A program made the position numbers and the translations under genes. This document shows, one piece after another, positions 15,788 to 25,203 of a stretch of 64,000 bases of DNA (its first letter is position 1; each line of letters begins with the position of its first letter). This DNA comes from Paenibacillus sp. D2_2. GTDB taxonomy: Bacteria > Bacillota > Bacilli > Paenibacillales > Paenibacillaceae. The notes under the pieces were generated by a model. That model saw only the letters and a program-made list of their open reading frames with translations, ran no database searches and was not told the DNA's origin. The stretch lies in contig NZ_CP133605.1 of NCBI RefSeq assembly GCF_031199965.1, forward strand, positions 1,954,501 to 2,018,500. The letters are read 5' to 3'.

Positions 15788-18406
15788 ATGGCCGTAAAAA
15801 ATGAAGTTGTGACTAAGGTTCAACAGCCAACTGCACAAGAGTATGTTCAAACGTTAATCGACAAAGCTAACAAAGCACAAGAAGCTTTCATGAGCATGAA
15901 TCAAGAGCAAATCGATTCCATCGTACAGGCAATGGCGCTTGCTGGTCTGGACAAACATATGTACTTGGCGAAGATGGCCGTAGAAGAAACCGGTCGTGGC
16001 GTGTACGAGGATAAGATCATTAAGAACATGTTCGCTACGGAATACATCTACCACAGCATCAAGTATGATAAGACGGTTGGTGTCATTGAAGACAATGCAT
16101 ATGACAACTTCCAGAAAATCGCTGAGCCTGTCGGCACTATCATGGGGATTACTCCGGTAACGAATCCGACATCTACGACGATCTTTAAAGCCCTTATCGC
16201 GATCAAGACTCGCAACCCAATTATTTTCGGATTCCATCCATCCGCTCAACGCTGTAGTGCAGAAGCAGCTCAAATCCTGCTTGATGCAGCAATCAAACAT
16301 GGCGCACCTGCCGATTGCATTCAATGGATCGAGAATCCATCTATGGACCGTACAAATGAACTGATGAATCATAAAGACATTGCTTGCATTCTGGCAACAG
16401 GCGGTTCTGCAATGGTTAAGGCAGCATACAGCTGTGGCAAACCGGCTCTGGGCGTAGGACCAGGTAACGTTCCTTGCTTCATCGAGAAGAGCGCGGACAT
16501 TGACCAAGCGGTAAATGACTTGATCCTTTCTAAGACTTTTGACAACGGCATGATTTGTGCTTCTGAACAAGCGGTTATTATCGAGGAACCGATCTTCGAT
16601 CAAGTGAAGAAGAAAATGATAGCTAACGGATGCTATTTTGTAAATAAAGAGGAAGCAGGCAAATTGACCAAGGGAGCTATTAATGTAGATAAATGTGCAG
16701 TGAACCCGGCGATTGTAGGTCAACCTGCTGTCAAGATTGCTGAAATGTGTGGCATTGATGTACCAGCGGGCACTAAAATTCTAGTGGCAGAGATTGACGG
16801 CGTAGGTCCTAAATTCCCATTGTCTGCTGAGAAACTTAGCCCAGTACTGGCTTGCTACAAAGTGAAAAATGCTGAACAAGGCATCAACCTTGCCCTTGAA
16901 GTTGTATCGTTCGGCGGAATGGGTCACTCCTCGGTTATCCATTCGAATAATGAAGAAGTTATTAAGAAGTTCTCCGACCGCATGCCTACTTGCCGGATTT
17001 TGGTGAACCAACCATCTTCGCAAGGTGGTATCGGCGATATCTATAATACAAACCTGCCATCGTTGACACTAGGCTGCGGATCGTATGGACGTAACTCGAC
17101 TTCGTCGAACGTAACAGCTGTCAATCTGATCAACGTGAAAAGGGTGAATCACCGTACCGTGAATATGCAATGGTTCAAAGTACCTGACAAGATTTATTTT
17201 GAAAAAGGCTCAACTCAATATCTTGCAAAAATGCCTGACATCAGCCGTGTGCTCATCGTTACTGACCCTATGATGGTTAAATTGGGATATGTGGAAAGAG
17301 TGGAGCATTATCTCCGTCAACGTCAAACTCCGGTTGCGATTGAAGTCTTCTCGGACGTAGAGCCGGATCCATCGACAACAACGGTTGAACGCGGAACTGA
17401 GCTGATGAACAAATTCCAGCCGGACTGCATCATCGCACTTGGTGGTGGTTCGCCAATGGACGCTGCGAAGGGAATGTGGTTGTTCTACGAATATCCGGAT
17501 ACAAGCTTCCACAGCCTCAAGCAAAAATTCATGGATATCCGCAAGCGGATCTATAAATACCCTCGTCTCGGACAAAAGGCTAAATTCGTTGCCATTCCGA
17601 CGACTTCGGGAACAGGTTCGGAAGTAACTTCGTTCGCAGTTATTACTGATAAAGTTAACGGCAATACAAAATATCCTTTGGCAGATTATGAGCTAACTCC
17701 AGATGTAGCTATCATCGATCCTGAATTCGTATATACACTGCCAAAGACCGCTGTTGCTGATACCGGGATGGACGTATTGACTCATGCGATCGAGGCTTAT
17801 GTCTCGGTAATGGCTAGTGATTACACAGATGGACTCGCGATCAAAGCGATTCAACTTGTGTTCCAATACCTTGAGAAATCGGCGCTTACTGGCGACAAGC
17901 TAGCCCGCGAGAAAATGCACAATGCATCGACATTGGCAGGTATGGCCTTTGCCAACGCTTTCCTGGGTATTAACCATAGCTTGGCGCATAAATGGGGCGG
18001 ACAATATCATACAGCACACGGTCGTACGAATGCGATTCTGATGCCACATGTTATTCGCTATAATGCCAAGAAACCGACTAAATTCGCAGCATGGCCTAAA
18101 TACACACATTTCGTTGCTGACGAACGTTATGCAGAAATCGCCCGTATTCTCGGCTTACCAGCTCGTACGACGGAAGAAGGCGTCAAGAGCTTGATCAATG
18201 CGATTCGCGATTTGAACCGAAAGCTTGGCATTCCTGAGACTTTCCAAGAGCTCGGATTCGATCCGAAGGATTTCGAGTCGAAGGTAGATTACTTGGCTGA
18301 CCGGGCATTTGAAGACCAATGTACGACAGCGAACCCTAAGCTGCCACTTGTAACTGAATTGGCTGAAGTATACCGTGATTCTTTCTACGGAAGATTTGAC
18401 GAATAA
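15788..18406 (+). CDS. adhE: Bifunctional acetaldehyde-CoA/alcohol dehydrogenase
   Basis: Converts acetyl-CoA to acetaldehyde and then ethanol, re-oxidising two NADH in fermentation. Of 872 residues, the N-terminal aldehyde dehydrogenase half (about 1-440) has the catalytic Cys in FDNGMICASEQAVI; the C-terminal iron-dependent alcohol dehydrogenase half (about 450-872) shows ALGGGSPMDAAKGMW, PTTSGTGSEVT, the Fe-ligand region DVLTHAIEAYVS and HSLAHKWGGQYHTAHGRTNA. An ATG at 15779 abuts the AGGAGG site, so the ATG at 15788 is the real start. Anaerobic induction by Fnr is indicated by the upstream boxes and by the neighbouring pflBA genes. Confidence 0.97.
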   Translation: MAVKNEVVTKVQQPTAQEYVQTLIDKANKAQEAFMSMNQEQIDSIVQAMALAGLDKHMYLAKMAVEETGRGVYEDKIIKNMFATEYIYHSIKYDKTVGVIEDNAYDNFQKIAEPVGTIMGITPVTNPTSTTIFKALIAIKTRNPIIFGFHPSAQRCSAEAAQILLDAAIKHGAPADCIQWIENPSMDRTNELMNHKDIACILATGGSAMVKAAYSCGKPALGVGPGNVPCFIEKSADIDQAVNDLILSKTFDNGMICASEQAVIIEEPIFDQVKKKMIANGCYFVNKEEAGKLTKGAINVDKCAVNPAIVGQPAVKIAEMCGIDVPAGTKILVAEIDGVGPKFPLSAEKLSPVLACYKVKNAEQGINLALEVVSFGGMGHSSVIHSNNEEVIKKFSDRMPTCRILVNQPSSQGGIGDIYNTNLPSLTLGCGSYGRNSTSSNVTAVNLINVKRVNHRTVNMQWFKVPDKIYFEKGSTQYLAKMPDISRVLIVTDPMMVKLGYVERVEHYLRQRQTPVAIEVFSDVEPDPSTTTVERGTELMNKFQPDCIIALGGGSPMDAAKGMWLFYEYPDTSFHSLKQKFMDIRKRIYKYPRLGQKAKFVAIPTTSGTGSEVTSFAVITDKVNGNTKYPLADYELTPDVAIIDPEFVYTLPKTAVADTGMDVLTHAIEAYVSVMASDYTDGLAIKAIQLVFQYLEKSALTGDKLAREKMHNASTLAGMAFANAFLGINHSLAHKWGGQYHTAHGRTNAILMPHVIRYNAKKPTKFAAWPKYTHFVADERYAEIARILGLPARTTEEGVKSLINAIRDLNRKLGIPETFQELGFDPKDFESKVDYLADRAFEDQCTTANPKLPLVTELAEVYRDSFYGRFDE

Positions 18407-18427
18407 TTGAACAAACGCAAGGAAAAT

Positions 18428-18464
18428 CGTGACAAATATCACTTCGATTGTGATATTTGTCACA
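18428..18464. promoter_or_regulatory. Tandem Fnr palindromes forming a perfect long inverted repeat
   Basis: CGTGACAAATATCACT (18428-18443) and TGTGATATTTGTCACA (18449-18464) are two Fnr-type boxes with centres 21 bases apart. They are also reverse complements over 14 bases, so together they form one perfect inverted repeat. There is no T run, so a terminator role for adhE is less likely. Confidence 0.6.
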
Positions 18465-18560
18465 ATCATTTATGCGGGATTGAGGTATGATTATGTCATA
18501 AACGATCCCGCATAATTATAGTAAAGATGATAATACTACATGTCTTATTAGTGACTAAGA

Positions 18561-18576
18561 TGTGAAAATTATCACA
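18561..18576. promoter_or_regulatory. Fnr box upstream of pflB
   Basis: TGTGAAAATTATCACA is a perfect TGTGA-N6-TCACA palindrome 74 bases before the pflB ATG. A weak -10 would have to lie near 18600. Confidence 0.65.
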
Positions 18577-18649
18577 AATTTAAGGGATCACGAGGCGCGG
18601 GTAATCCTTCAACCGTGTTCTCCAAACTATATATATGGAGGGAATAAAG

Positions 18650-20920
18650 ATGTCGGTGATTGAAAGAGAAGTAAAAGGTGCTCAAGAAGTTCAGTCTGCA
18701 TGGAGAGGTTTTAAAGCAAGTAAGTGGATGAGAGAAGTTAACGTTCGTGATTTCATTCAGAACAATGTCGCTTCTTATGAAGGGGATGAAACCTTCCTTC
18801 AAGGAGCAACTGCTAACACTAAAGCGCTCTGGGAGATCATTTCTGATCTGACCAAGAAAGAACGCGATGCTGGCGGCGTACTTGATGTTGATGTTAACAC
18901 TCCTTCAGGCATTACTTCACATGCTGCTGGTTATTTGGATAAAGATAAGGAACAAATCGTCGGCTTGCAAGCAGACGAGCCATTTAAACGTACGATCCAT
19001 CCGTTCGGTGGTATCAACATGGTTCTCAATTCCTGTAAAGCTTACGGATTTGATCTACCAGGCGAAATCGTAGAACTGTTTACAAAGATTCGTAAAACCC
19101 ATAACCAAGGTGTTTTCGATGCTTATACATCTGAAATGAGAGCATGCCGCAAAGCGGGTATCATCACTGGTCTTCCAGATGCTTACGGTCGTGGCCGCAT
19201 TATCGGCGACTATCGCCGTGTGGCTCTTTACGGTATTGACTTCTTGATCAAACAGAAGAAGCAAGAATTGAACAGTCTTGAAGTCGATGTGATTGATGAA
19301 GATGTGATCCGTCTTCGCGAAGAGATCTCTGAGCAAATCCGTGCTCTGCAAGAGTTGAAAGAACTGGGCCAAATGTACGGCTTCGACATTTCCAGACCAG
19401 CTGAAAATGCAAAAGAAGCGATTCAATGGGTGTACTTCGGTTATCTTGCAGCTGTTAAGGAGCAAGATGGTGCAGCAATGTCGCTCGGCCGCGTATCTTC
19501 GTTCCTCGATACTTATATTGAACGTGATTTGGCTGAAGGTACACTGACTGAAGAGACAGCTCAAGAATTAGTTGACCATTTCATTATGAAATTGCGTATT
19601 GTTAAGTTCTTGCGTACTCCTGAATACAACGATCTGTTCAGCGGTGACCCAACTTGGGTAACTGAATCAATCGGTGGTATGGCCGAGAACGGCAGAACAC
19701 TCGTAACGAAGAACAGCTTCCGCTTCCTTCATACGTTGTACAACTTGGGACCAGCTCCAGAGCCAAACTTGACTGTCCTCTGGTCCGAGAAGTTGCCTGA
19801 AGCATTTAAGAAATTCGCTGCAAAAGTATCGATCGAGACAAGTTCGATCCAATACGAGAACGACGATTTGATGCGTCCGATCTACGGCGATGACTACGGT
19901 ATTGCTTGCTGCGTATCCGCAATGAGAATCGGTAAACAAATGCAATTCTTCGGCGCTCGCGCTAACTTGGCTAAAGTATTGCTGTATGCGATCAACGGTG
20001 GTAAAGACGAGAAATCCGGCGCGCAAGTAGGTCCAGAATATCAACCGATTACTTCGGAGTATCTGGATTATGACGAAGTTATGAAACGCTTCATTCCTAT
20101 GATGGAATGGCTGGCTAAGACTTATGTTAACTCCTTGAATGTTATTCACTATATGCATGATAAATACTGCTACGAACGTATTGAAATGGCATTGCATGAC
20201 CGTGACATTCTGCGTACGATGGCTTGCGGTATCGCAGGTTTGTCAGTAGCTACTGACTCCTTGAGTGCTATTAAATACGCTAAGGTTAAACCGATTCGCA
20301 ACGAAAATGGCATCGCCGTTGACTTCGAAATCGAAGGCGAATATCCTTGCTATGGTAACAACGATAACAAAGTTGACGACATCGCTGTTAAGCTCGTTGA
20401 GACCTTCATGGGCATGATCCGCAAGCATAAAACTTACCGTAATTCGTTGCCAACACAATCGATCTTGACGATTACTTCCAACGTGGTTTATGGTAAGAAA
20501 ACAGGTAGCACTCCAGACGGACGTAAAGCTGGCGAACCATTTGCACCAGGTGCTAACCCAATGCATGGCCGCGACAAGAAGGGTGCTCTTGCTTCCTTGA
20601 GCTCGGTTGCTAAGCTTCCTTACGAACACAGCTTGGATGGTATCTCGAATACATTCTCGATCGTTCCTAAGGCACTTGGTAAAGATGCTGAGACACGGAA
20701 ATCCAACCTTGTATCGATGATGGATGGATACTTCGGTAGCGACGCTCACCACTTGAACGTTAACGTATTCGATCGTGAACAATTGATGGATGCTATGGAT
20801 CATCCAGAGAACTATCCACAATTGACGATTCGCGTATCGGGCTATGCTGTTAACTTCATCAAGCTGACTCGTGAACAACAACTTGACGTTATTAACCGTA
20901 CCTTCCATGGTTCGATGTAA
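18650..20920 (+). CDS. pflB: Formate acetyltransferase (pyruvate formate-lyase)
   Basis: Glycyl-radical enzyme splitting pyruvate with CoA to acetyl-CoA and formate. The 756 residues contain the active-site cysteine pair in [15 protein letters not shown] and the glycyl-radical loop RVSGYAVNF, placing the radical Gly at residue 731, near the C-terminus as expected. An ATG at 18635 overlaps the GGAGGG ribosome site, so the start is taken at 18650. The activating enzyme follows after 74 bases. Codon use is strongly biased, as in abundant enzymes. Fnr boxes upstream imply anaerobic induction. Confidence 0.97.
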   Translation: MSVIEREVKGAQEVQSAWRGFKASKWMREVNVRDFIQNNVASYEGDETFLQGATANTKALWEIISDLTKKERDAGGVLDVDVNTPSGITSHAAGYLDKDKEQIVGLQADEPFKRTIHPFGGINMVLNSCKAYGFDLPGEIVELFTKIRKTHNQGVFDAYTSEMRACRKAGIITGLPDAYGRGRIIGDYRRVALYGIDFLIKQKKQELNSLEVDVIDEDVIRLREEISEQIRALQELKELGQMYGFDISRPAENAKEAIQWVYFGYLAAVKEQDGAAMSLGRVSSFLDTYIERDLAEGTLTEETAQELVDHFIMKLRIVKFLRTPEYNDLFSGDPTWVTESIGGMAENGRTLVTKNSFRFLHTLYNLGPAPEPNLTVLWSEKLPEAFKKFAAKVSIETSSIQYENDDLMRPIYGDDYGIACCVSAMRIGKQMQFFGARANLAKVLLYAINGGKDEKSGAQVGPEYQPITSEYLDYDEVMKRFIPMMEWLAKTYVNSLNVIHYMHDKYCYERIEMALHDRDILRTMACGIAGLSVATDSLSAIKYAKVKPIRNENGIAVDFEIEGEYPCYGNNDNKVDDIAVKLVETFMGMIRKHKTYRNSLPTQSILTITSNVVYGKKTGSTPDGRKAGEPFAPGANPMHGRDKKGALASLSSVAKLPYEHSLDGISNTFSIVPKALGKDAETRKSNLVSMMDGYFGSDAHHLNVNVFDREQLMDAMDHPENYPQLTIRVSGYAVNFIKLTREQQLDVINRTFHGSM

Positions 20921-20994
20921 TAACGAGATTTAAATAGTCTTAAGGATTGTGGCTATACATCAGGCAGCCTCAATGAGAAAGGGTGACGAATAAT

Positions 20995-21735
20995 ATGCTT
21001 AAAGGTCGTATTCATTCATTAGAAACATTCGGAACGGTAGATGGACCGGGTATACGCTTCGTACTCTTCATGCAAGGCTGCCTGCTGCAATGCCAGTATT
21101 GCCATAACCCCGATACTTGGAGCCTTACGGAAGGCAAAGAAATGACGGTAGAAGAGGTGCTGGCTGAGATCGAGCCTTATCTGAACTACTATCGTTCGTC
21201 AGGTGGCGGTTTAACCGTATCCGGTGGGGAAGCCACATTACAGGCTCCATTTGTCACTGAATTGTTCCGCGAAGTGAAGAAGCGCTGGAATCTGCATACT
21301 TGCTTGGATACGAACGGATACAATGAAGGCGATAAAATCCGCGATTTGTTGGATGTAACGGATCTGGTCATGCTTGATTTGAAGCATATCGATAATGAGA
21401 AGCACATCAAATTGACTGGTAAGCCAAATGAACGTATGTTAAATATGGCGCATTGGCTGTCTGAGCATAACCATAAAATGTGGATTCGTCACGTATTTGT
21501 ACCGGGAATCCATGACGATGAACAGGATTTAATCAATCTTGGTAAGTTTATCGGCGGCCTTCAAGGTGTTGAGAAGTTTGAGATGCTTCCTTATCACACC
21601 ATGGGGATCTATAAATGGCAGGAGCTTGGTTGGGATTACCCTCTGGAAGGCGTTCCTTCTCCAACTGCGGAGGAGATTGAATGGGCAAATCGCTTGATCG
21701 AAGACGGGCGGCAGCAGGTAGTTACAGCGAAGTAA
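20995..21735 (+). CDS. pflA: Pyruvate formate-lyase activating enzyme (radical SAM)
   Basis: Installs the glycyl radical on PflB using S-adenosylmethionine and a 4Fe-4S cluster. The cluster motif CLLQCQYCHNP (CxxxCxxC) is near residue 30, preceded by SLETFGTVDGPGIRFVLFMQG typical of PFL activases. Other family stretches are GGGLTVSGGEATLQ and WIRHVFVPGIHDD. The 246-residue length is normal. The ATG at 20995 follows AAAGGG; the GTG at 20983 touches that site and is rejected as start. Co-transcribed with pflB and closed by a strong terminator. Confidence 0.96.
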   Translation: MLKGRIHSLETFGTVDGPGIRFVLFMQGCLLQCQYCHNPDTWSLTEGKEMTVEEVLAEIEPYLNYYRSSGGGLTVSGGEATLQAPFVTELFREVKKRWNLHTCLDTNGYNEGDKIRDLLDVTDLVMLDLKHIDNEKHIKLTGKPNERMLNMAHWLSEHNHKMWIRHVFVPGIHDDEQDLINLGKFIGGLQGVEKFEMLPYHTMGIYKWQELGWDYPLEGVPSPTAEEIEWANRLIEDGRQQVVTAK

Positions 21736-21779
21736 TCATTATGTCAGTTAACATGACTTAAACTATATTACTAACCCAC

Positions 21780-21825
21780 AAAAACGGTTGAATTTGACAT
21801 GACTTGTCAGATTTAACCGTTTTTC
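21780..21825 (+). terminator. Terminator of pflBA
   Basis: AAAAACGGTTGAATTTGACA pairs with TGTCAGATTTAACCGTTTTT; long stem followed by a T run. Confidence 0.9.
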
Positions 21826-21875
21826 TTTACATAACGACTAGATAATATTATCCCCATTATAGAAAAATGTCCTCC

Positions 21876-21904
21876 TTATCAAAAATGGAATCGCTTTCTA
21901 TAAT
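21876..21904 (+). promoter_or_regulatory. Sugar ABC operon promoter with embedded cre-like site
   Basis: TTATCA (21876) and TATAAT (21899) are 17 bases apart. Within the spacer ATGGAATCGCTTTCT (21885-21899) fits the CcpA consensus WTGNAANCGNWNNCW at every position, suggesting carbon catabolite repression. Confidence 0.55.
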
Positions 21905-21949
21905 GAAGATGTAACATACAAACCGATCTTGAGGAGGGTCAAAAGAAAT

Positions 21950-23329
21950 ATGAAGAAAAGTTTGACGCTGTTACTATCCCTGTTCTTCGTAGCTTCGGCA
22001 TTGCTTGCTGGTTGCGGTAGTTCCAATGACAAGAACACGGCGGACAAAGGTAGTGCAGGAACGAATGACAAACCTGCTAATGAAGCAAAGACTAACAACG
22101 ATCCATTTGAAATCACGATTCGCCACACGCAAATCGGGGAAGCGAAGAAGTTCCGCTTGGCTATTCTGGAAGATGTCGTTAAGAAGACAGAAGCTGCAGT
22201 TCCTGGTTTAACGATTAAGCTTGATGGTGTTGATTCGGAAGTTAACCGTAAGGAAAAGCTGAGAGGCGAGATGGCTGCGGGCAAACCGCCAGAAGTATTC
22301 GACGTATTCGGCAGCCCGGATGCACAGTTGTATGCTAAGGAAGGTTTGATGCTTGACCTTACTCCGATTCTCGATGAACTCGGAATCAAGGACAAATTCA
22401 ACACTTTAACTCCATTTACTAATGATGGTAAGGTTTATGGCCTGCCAATTGGCGGCTCAATCGAAGGTATTTTCTATAATAAAGATTACTTCACACAAAA
22501 AGGCTTAGCAGTTCCTAAGACACTTGATGAATTGGAAGCGATTGCTGAGAAAATTAAGGCAGACGGCAAGATTCCTTTTGCTCAGTCATCCAAAGATGCT
22601 TGGATTCCACTGATGACAACGAATAACCTGTGGTCCTACTACGCTGGTCCGGACATTACTTATGGATTCAAGACCGGTGCAACCAAATGGACTGACGAGA
22701 ACATGGTTAAAGCAGTTGCCAAACATCAAGAGTGGGTACAAAAAGGCTACTTCAAGAAAGGCGAACTCGGTTTTGAATATGCAGATATGAGAAACCAAGT
22801 CATTACCGGCGAAGCGATCATGATGATGGATGGATCATGGGCGAACTCGGTATTTAGAGATCCAGCACAAGCTGGTGACCTGGTAGGTAAGATCGGTTAC
22901 TTCAGCATGCCACCTGTTAAAGAAGGTGACCCATACGTCGTCATGCAGGATGCTAACAACGGTTATGGTTTCTCCAGCGCTGTTGGCGAAGATCCTCGCA
23001 AATTGGCAGCGGTTAAGGAATTCATCAAGAACATGTGGACAGATGAAATGCAGCTTCGCGGCCTGAAGGAAGACGGCGTACTTCCTGCTATGAAGATGGA
23101 TCTGGATCAAATGAAGACAACGTCTGATGATCCTTTGATGCAAGATATTTTCAAAGCTGTTAGTGAAATCGGAACATCGTTCCCTGCCTTTGATGCTCTA
23201 GTTCAAGCAGAAGTTAACACGGCGCTCGGCATGGGTATCCAGCAAATTATCGGAGGAGAAATTACTCCTGAGAAGATGCTGGAGAATGTGCAAGCCGCTC
23301 AAGATGCAGCTAATGCAGCAGGCGAGTAA
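21950..23329 (+). CDS. Sugar ABC transporter solute-binding lipoprotein
   Basis: Extracellular family-1 solute-binding protein of 459 residues. The start MKKSLTLLLSLFFVASALLAG is followed by a lipobox cysteine (LLAGC), so it is anchored to the outer face of the membrane; a Ser/Asp/Asn/Lys-rich linker follows. The mature part has the family pattern EITIRHTQIGE...KLDGVD...EVFDVFGSPDAQLYAKEGLMLDL...LPIGGSIEGIFYNKDYF. The ATG at 21950 is preferred over 21929 because it directly precedes the KK signal-peptide start and lies after GAGGAGGG. It heads an operon with two permeases, a YesM kinase and a YesN regulator; no ATPase gene is present, so it probably shares an MsmX-like ATPase encoded elsewhere. 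Confidence 0.92.
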   Translation: MKKSLTLLLSLFFVASALLAGCGSSNDKNTADKGSAGTNDKPANEAKTNNDPFEITIRHTQIGEAKKFRLAILEDVVKKTEAAVPGLTIKLDGVDSEVNRKEKLRGEMAAGKPPEVFDVFGSPDAQLYAKEGLMLDLTPILDELGIKDKFNTLTPFTNDGKVYGLPIGGSIEGIFYNKDYFTQKGLAVPKTLDELEAIAEKIKADGKIPFAQSSKDAWIPLMTTNNLWSYYAGPDITYGFKTGATKWTDENMVKAVAKHQEWVQKGYFKKGELGFEYADMRNQVITGEAIMMMDGSWANSVFRDPAQAGDLVGKIGYFSMPPVKEGDPYVVMQDANNGYGFSSAVGEDPRKLAAVKEFIKNMWTDEMQLRGLKEDGVLPAMKMDLDQMKTTSDDPLMQDIFKAVSEIGTSFPAFDALVQAEVNTALGMGIQQIIGGEITPEKMLENVQAAQDAANAAGE

Positions 23330-23356
23330 TTACTTTTTGAACTACTTTATTAGCTA

Positions 23357-23402
23357 GAAAAGGGCGCCACCCGCCTCGATTTTGTGGGGGCGCCTTTTCT
23401 TC
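23357..23402 (+). terminator. Hairpin between the binding protein and permease genes
   Basis: AGGGCGCC...GGGGGCGCCTTTTCTT forms a GC-rich stem with a T run. Placed inside the operon, it probably lowers permease expression relative to the abundant binding protein. Confidence 0.75.
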
Positions 23403-23470
23403 TCACTGGAATGATAGATAGAACTTAGGAGCAGAAGAAACGAATATCAAAGATTACAACGGAGGTTACC

Positions 23471-24355
23471 ATGAATAAAGCACTAAGAAATCCGCTGATA
23501 TATGTCTTGTTCATACTTCCTGCCTTCATCCTGTTTCTGGCCTTTTTTATCTATCCGGTATTTACAGCGATTAATAATAGTTTCACAAGCTGGAACGGGA
23601 TATCCAAGAACGTTCATTATATCGGATTTGATAACTATGTGCAGGCATTTCATGATGTTGCATTCTGGAAGTCAGTAAGAAATAACGTCTATTTTATTTT
23701 GTTCTCCTGTCTGATTCAGGTTCCACTCATTATTATTTTCTCATTGTTAATAGCCAATGTTAAGCGCTTCAAGGGGCTATACAAGACGGCGGTATTTATG
23801 CCTTCCATTATGTCGACGGCTGTTATCGGGATTTTGTGGGGCTTCATCTATAACCCGGATTTCGGGCTGGCTAATGAAATCCTCGGACTCTTCGGCGTAT
23901 CGCCAATTTACTGGCTGTCTGATAAGAACTGGGCTATGATATCGATTCTGATTACGAATGCTTGGCAATGGACAGGCTTCTACATTGTCATGGTACTTGC
24001 AGCCATTCTCTCCATTCCTAAAGAACTGGATGAGGCGGCGGCGATTGATGGTGCAACCGGGATCCAAAGAGCTACGAAAATTACGCTTCCGCTCATCATG
24101 CCAATTGTATCAGTCGTTATTATGTTGTCCATCGCTGGTGCGATGAAGGCTGCAGATATCGTGCTCGTTATGACTAAGGGGGGTCCTGCAGGCTCGACGG
24201 ATGTCATGGCAACCTACATGATCCGTTATGCAATTACAAGCTTTAGGCACGGCTTCGGTAATTCCATCGCTGTATTGATCTTCGTATTTACGATTATCAT
24301 CACAGTGTTATATCAAGTCTTGATAGCAAAACGGACGGAAAGGATTGAATACTGA
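23471..24355 (+). CDS. Sugar ABC transporter permease (MalF-like)
   Basis: Inner-membrane permease of 294 residues with about six transmembrane helices and the cytoplasmic EAA loop ELDEAAAIDGATGIQRATKITLPLIMP near residue 190-215, which docks the ATPase. The ATG follows GGAGG. Its stop overlaps the ATG of the second permease by the sequence ATGA-like junction (end and start share 24355), so the two are translationally coupled and form the heterodimeric channel. Confidence 0.93.
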   Translation: MNKALRNPLIYVLFILPAFILFLAFFIYPVFTAINNSFTSWNGISKNVHYIGFDNYVQAFHDVAFWKSVRNNVYFILFSCLIQVPLIIIFSLLIANVKRFKGLYKTAVFMPSIMSTAVIGILWGFIYNPDFGLANEILGLFGVSPIYWLSDKNWAMISILITNAWQWTGFYIVMVLAAILSIPKELDEAAAIDGATGIQRATKITLPLIMPIVSVVIMLSIAGAMKAADIVLVMTKGGPAGSTDVMATYMIRYAITSFRHGFGNSIAVLIFVFTIIITVLYQVLIAKRTERIEY

Positions 24356-25182
24356 TGAGAGCAATTAAGAAGACTATTCCGCATATATTTCTAATGGGCT
24401 ATTTGCTGATCATCCTGTATCCGTTCCTGTTTGTCATCTTCTCATCATTTAAGACAAACAATCAGGATATTGCTTCTAATCCGTTCGGACTTCCAGGCTC
24501 GATCTCATTTGATAATTATGTAAATGCTTGGGTCAATGCAAAGATCAGCACTTATTTCTTTAACAGTTTGTATATCGGGGTGCTCGCTGCCTGTGTATCA
24601 ATCCTATTTGCAGCGATGTTGTCCTTTGCAGTCACACGTATGCGCTATAATAAGGTCAGTGCGATTGTATTTCAATTAATTCTGCTGGGGATGCTGATTC
24701 CGAACAACTCCTTGCTTCTTCCAATCTATGGAATTATGAGAAAGTTGAATATCCTTGATACGCACATGGCACTAATTTTGCCTTATGTCGCTAATGCAAT
24801 TCCATTCTCGGTCGTCATTCTAGCCGCTTTTATGCGTTCACTTCCGGGAGAAATTGAAGAAGCCGCTGTCATTGATGGATTGAGCTCTGCCGGACTGTTT
24901 GCTAGAATAATAGTACCACTAACTATACCGGCGATCGTTACCGTTTTCATCATCAATTTCCTGGGTAACTGGAACGAGTTCTTGCTTGCGAACTATTTCC
25001 TGTCTAATGATGCACTGAAAACGCTTCCGGTAGGTATGGTAGGTTTCAGGGACGCTTACAACACGAACTACGCACAAATGTCCGCTGGGATTGTCTTTAG
25101 CGTTCTGCCAGTCATGATTGTTTATGCTATTTTGCAAGAGCAAATTATTGAAGGAGTCACGGCGGGCAGCGTCAAGGGCTAA
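24355..25182 (+). CDS. Sugar ABC transporter permease (MalG-like)
   Basis: Second permease, 275 residues, six predicted helices, EAA loop EIEEAAVIDGLSSAGLFARIIVPLT at about 165-190. Translationally coupled to the first permease. It ends 21 bases before the sensor kinase gene, so transport and sensing genes form one transcription unit. The sugar is not identifiable; a downstream GH3 glucosaminidase would suit an amino-sugar or oligosaccharide. Confidence 0.93.
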   Translation: MRAIKKTIPHIFLMGYLLIILYPFLFVIFSSFKTNNQDIASNPFGLPGSISFDNYVNAWVNAKISTYFFNSLYIGVLAACVSILFAAMLSFAVTRMRYNKVSAIVFQLILLGMLIPNNSLLLPIYGIMRKLNILDTHMALILPYVANAIPFSVVILAAFMRSLPGEIEEAAVIDGLSSAGLFARIIVPLTIPAIVTVFIINFLGNWNEFLLANYFLSNDALKTLPVGMVGFRDAYNTNYAQMSAGIVFSVLPVMIVYAILQEQIIEGVTAGSVKG

Positions 25183-25203
25183 TTACTAGGGTGATCGGAG
25201 CTC

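Noticed and set aside
15854-16723. Long antisense frame within adhE (289 codons)
   Set aside because: Shadow of adhE codon bias; no ribosome site and low-complexity, Cys/Phe-rich composition.
18428-18464. Simple terminator of adhE
   Set aside because: The stem is perfect but AT-rich and lacks a T run; each arm matches the Fnr consensus, so a regulatory reading is preferred.
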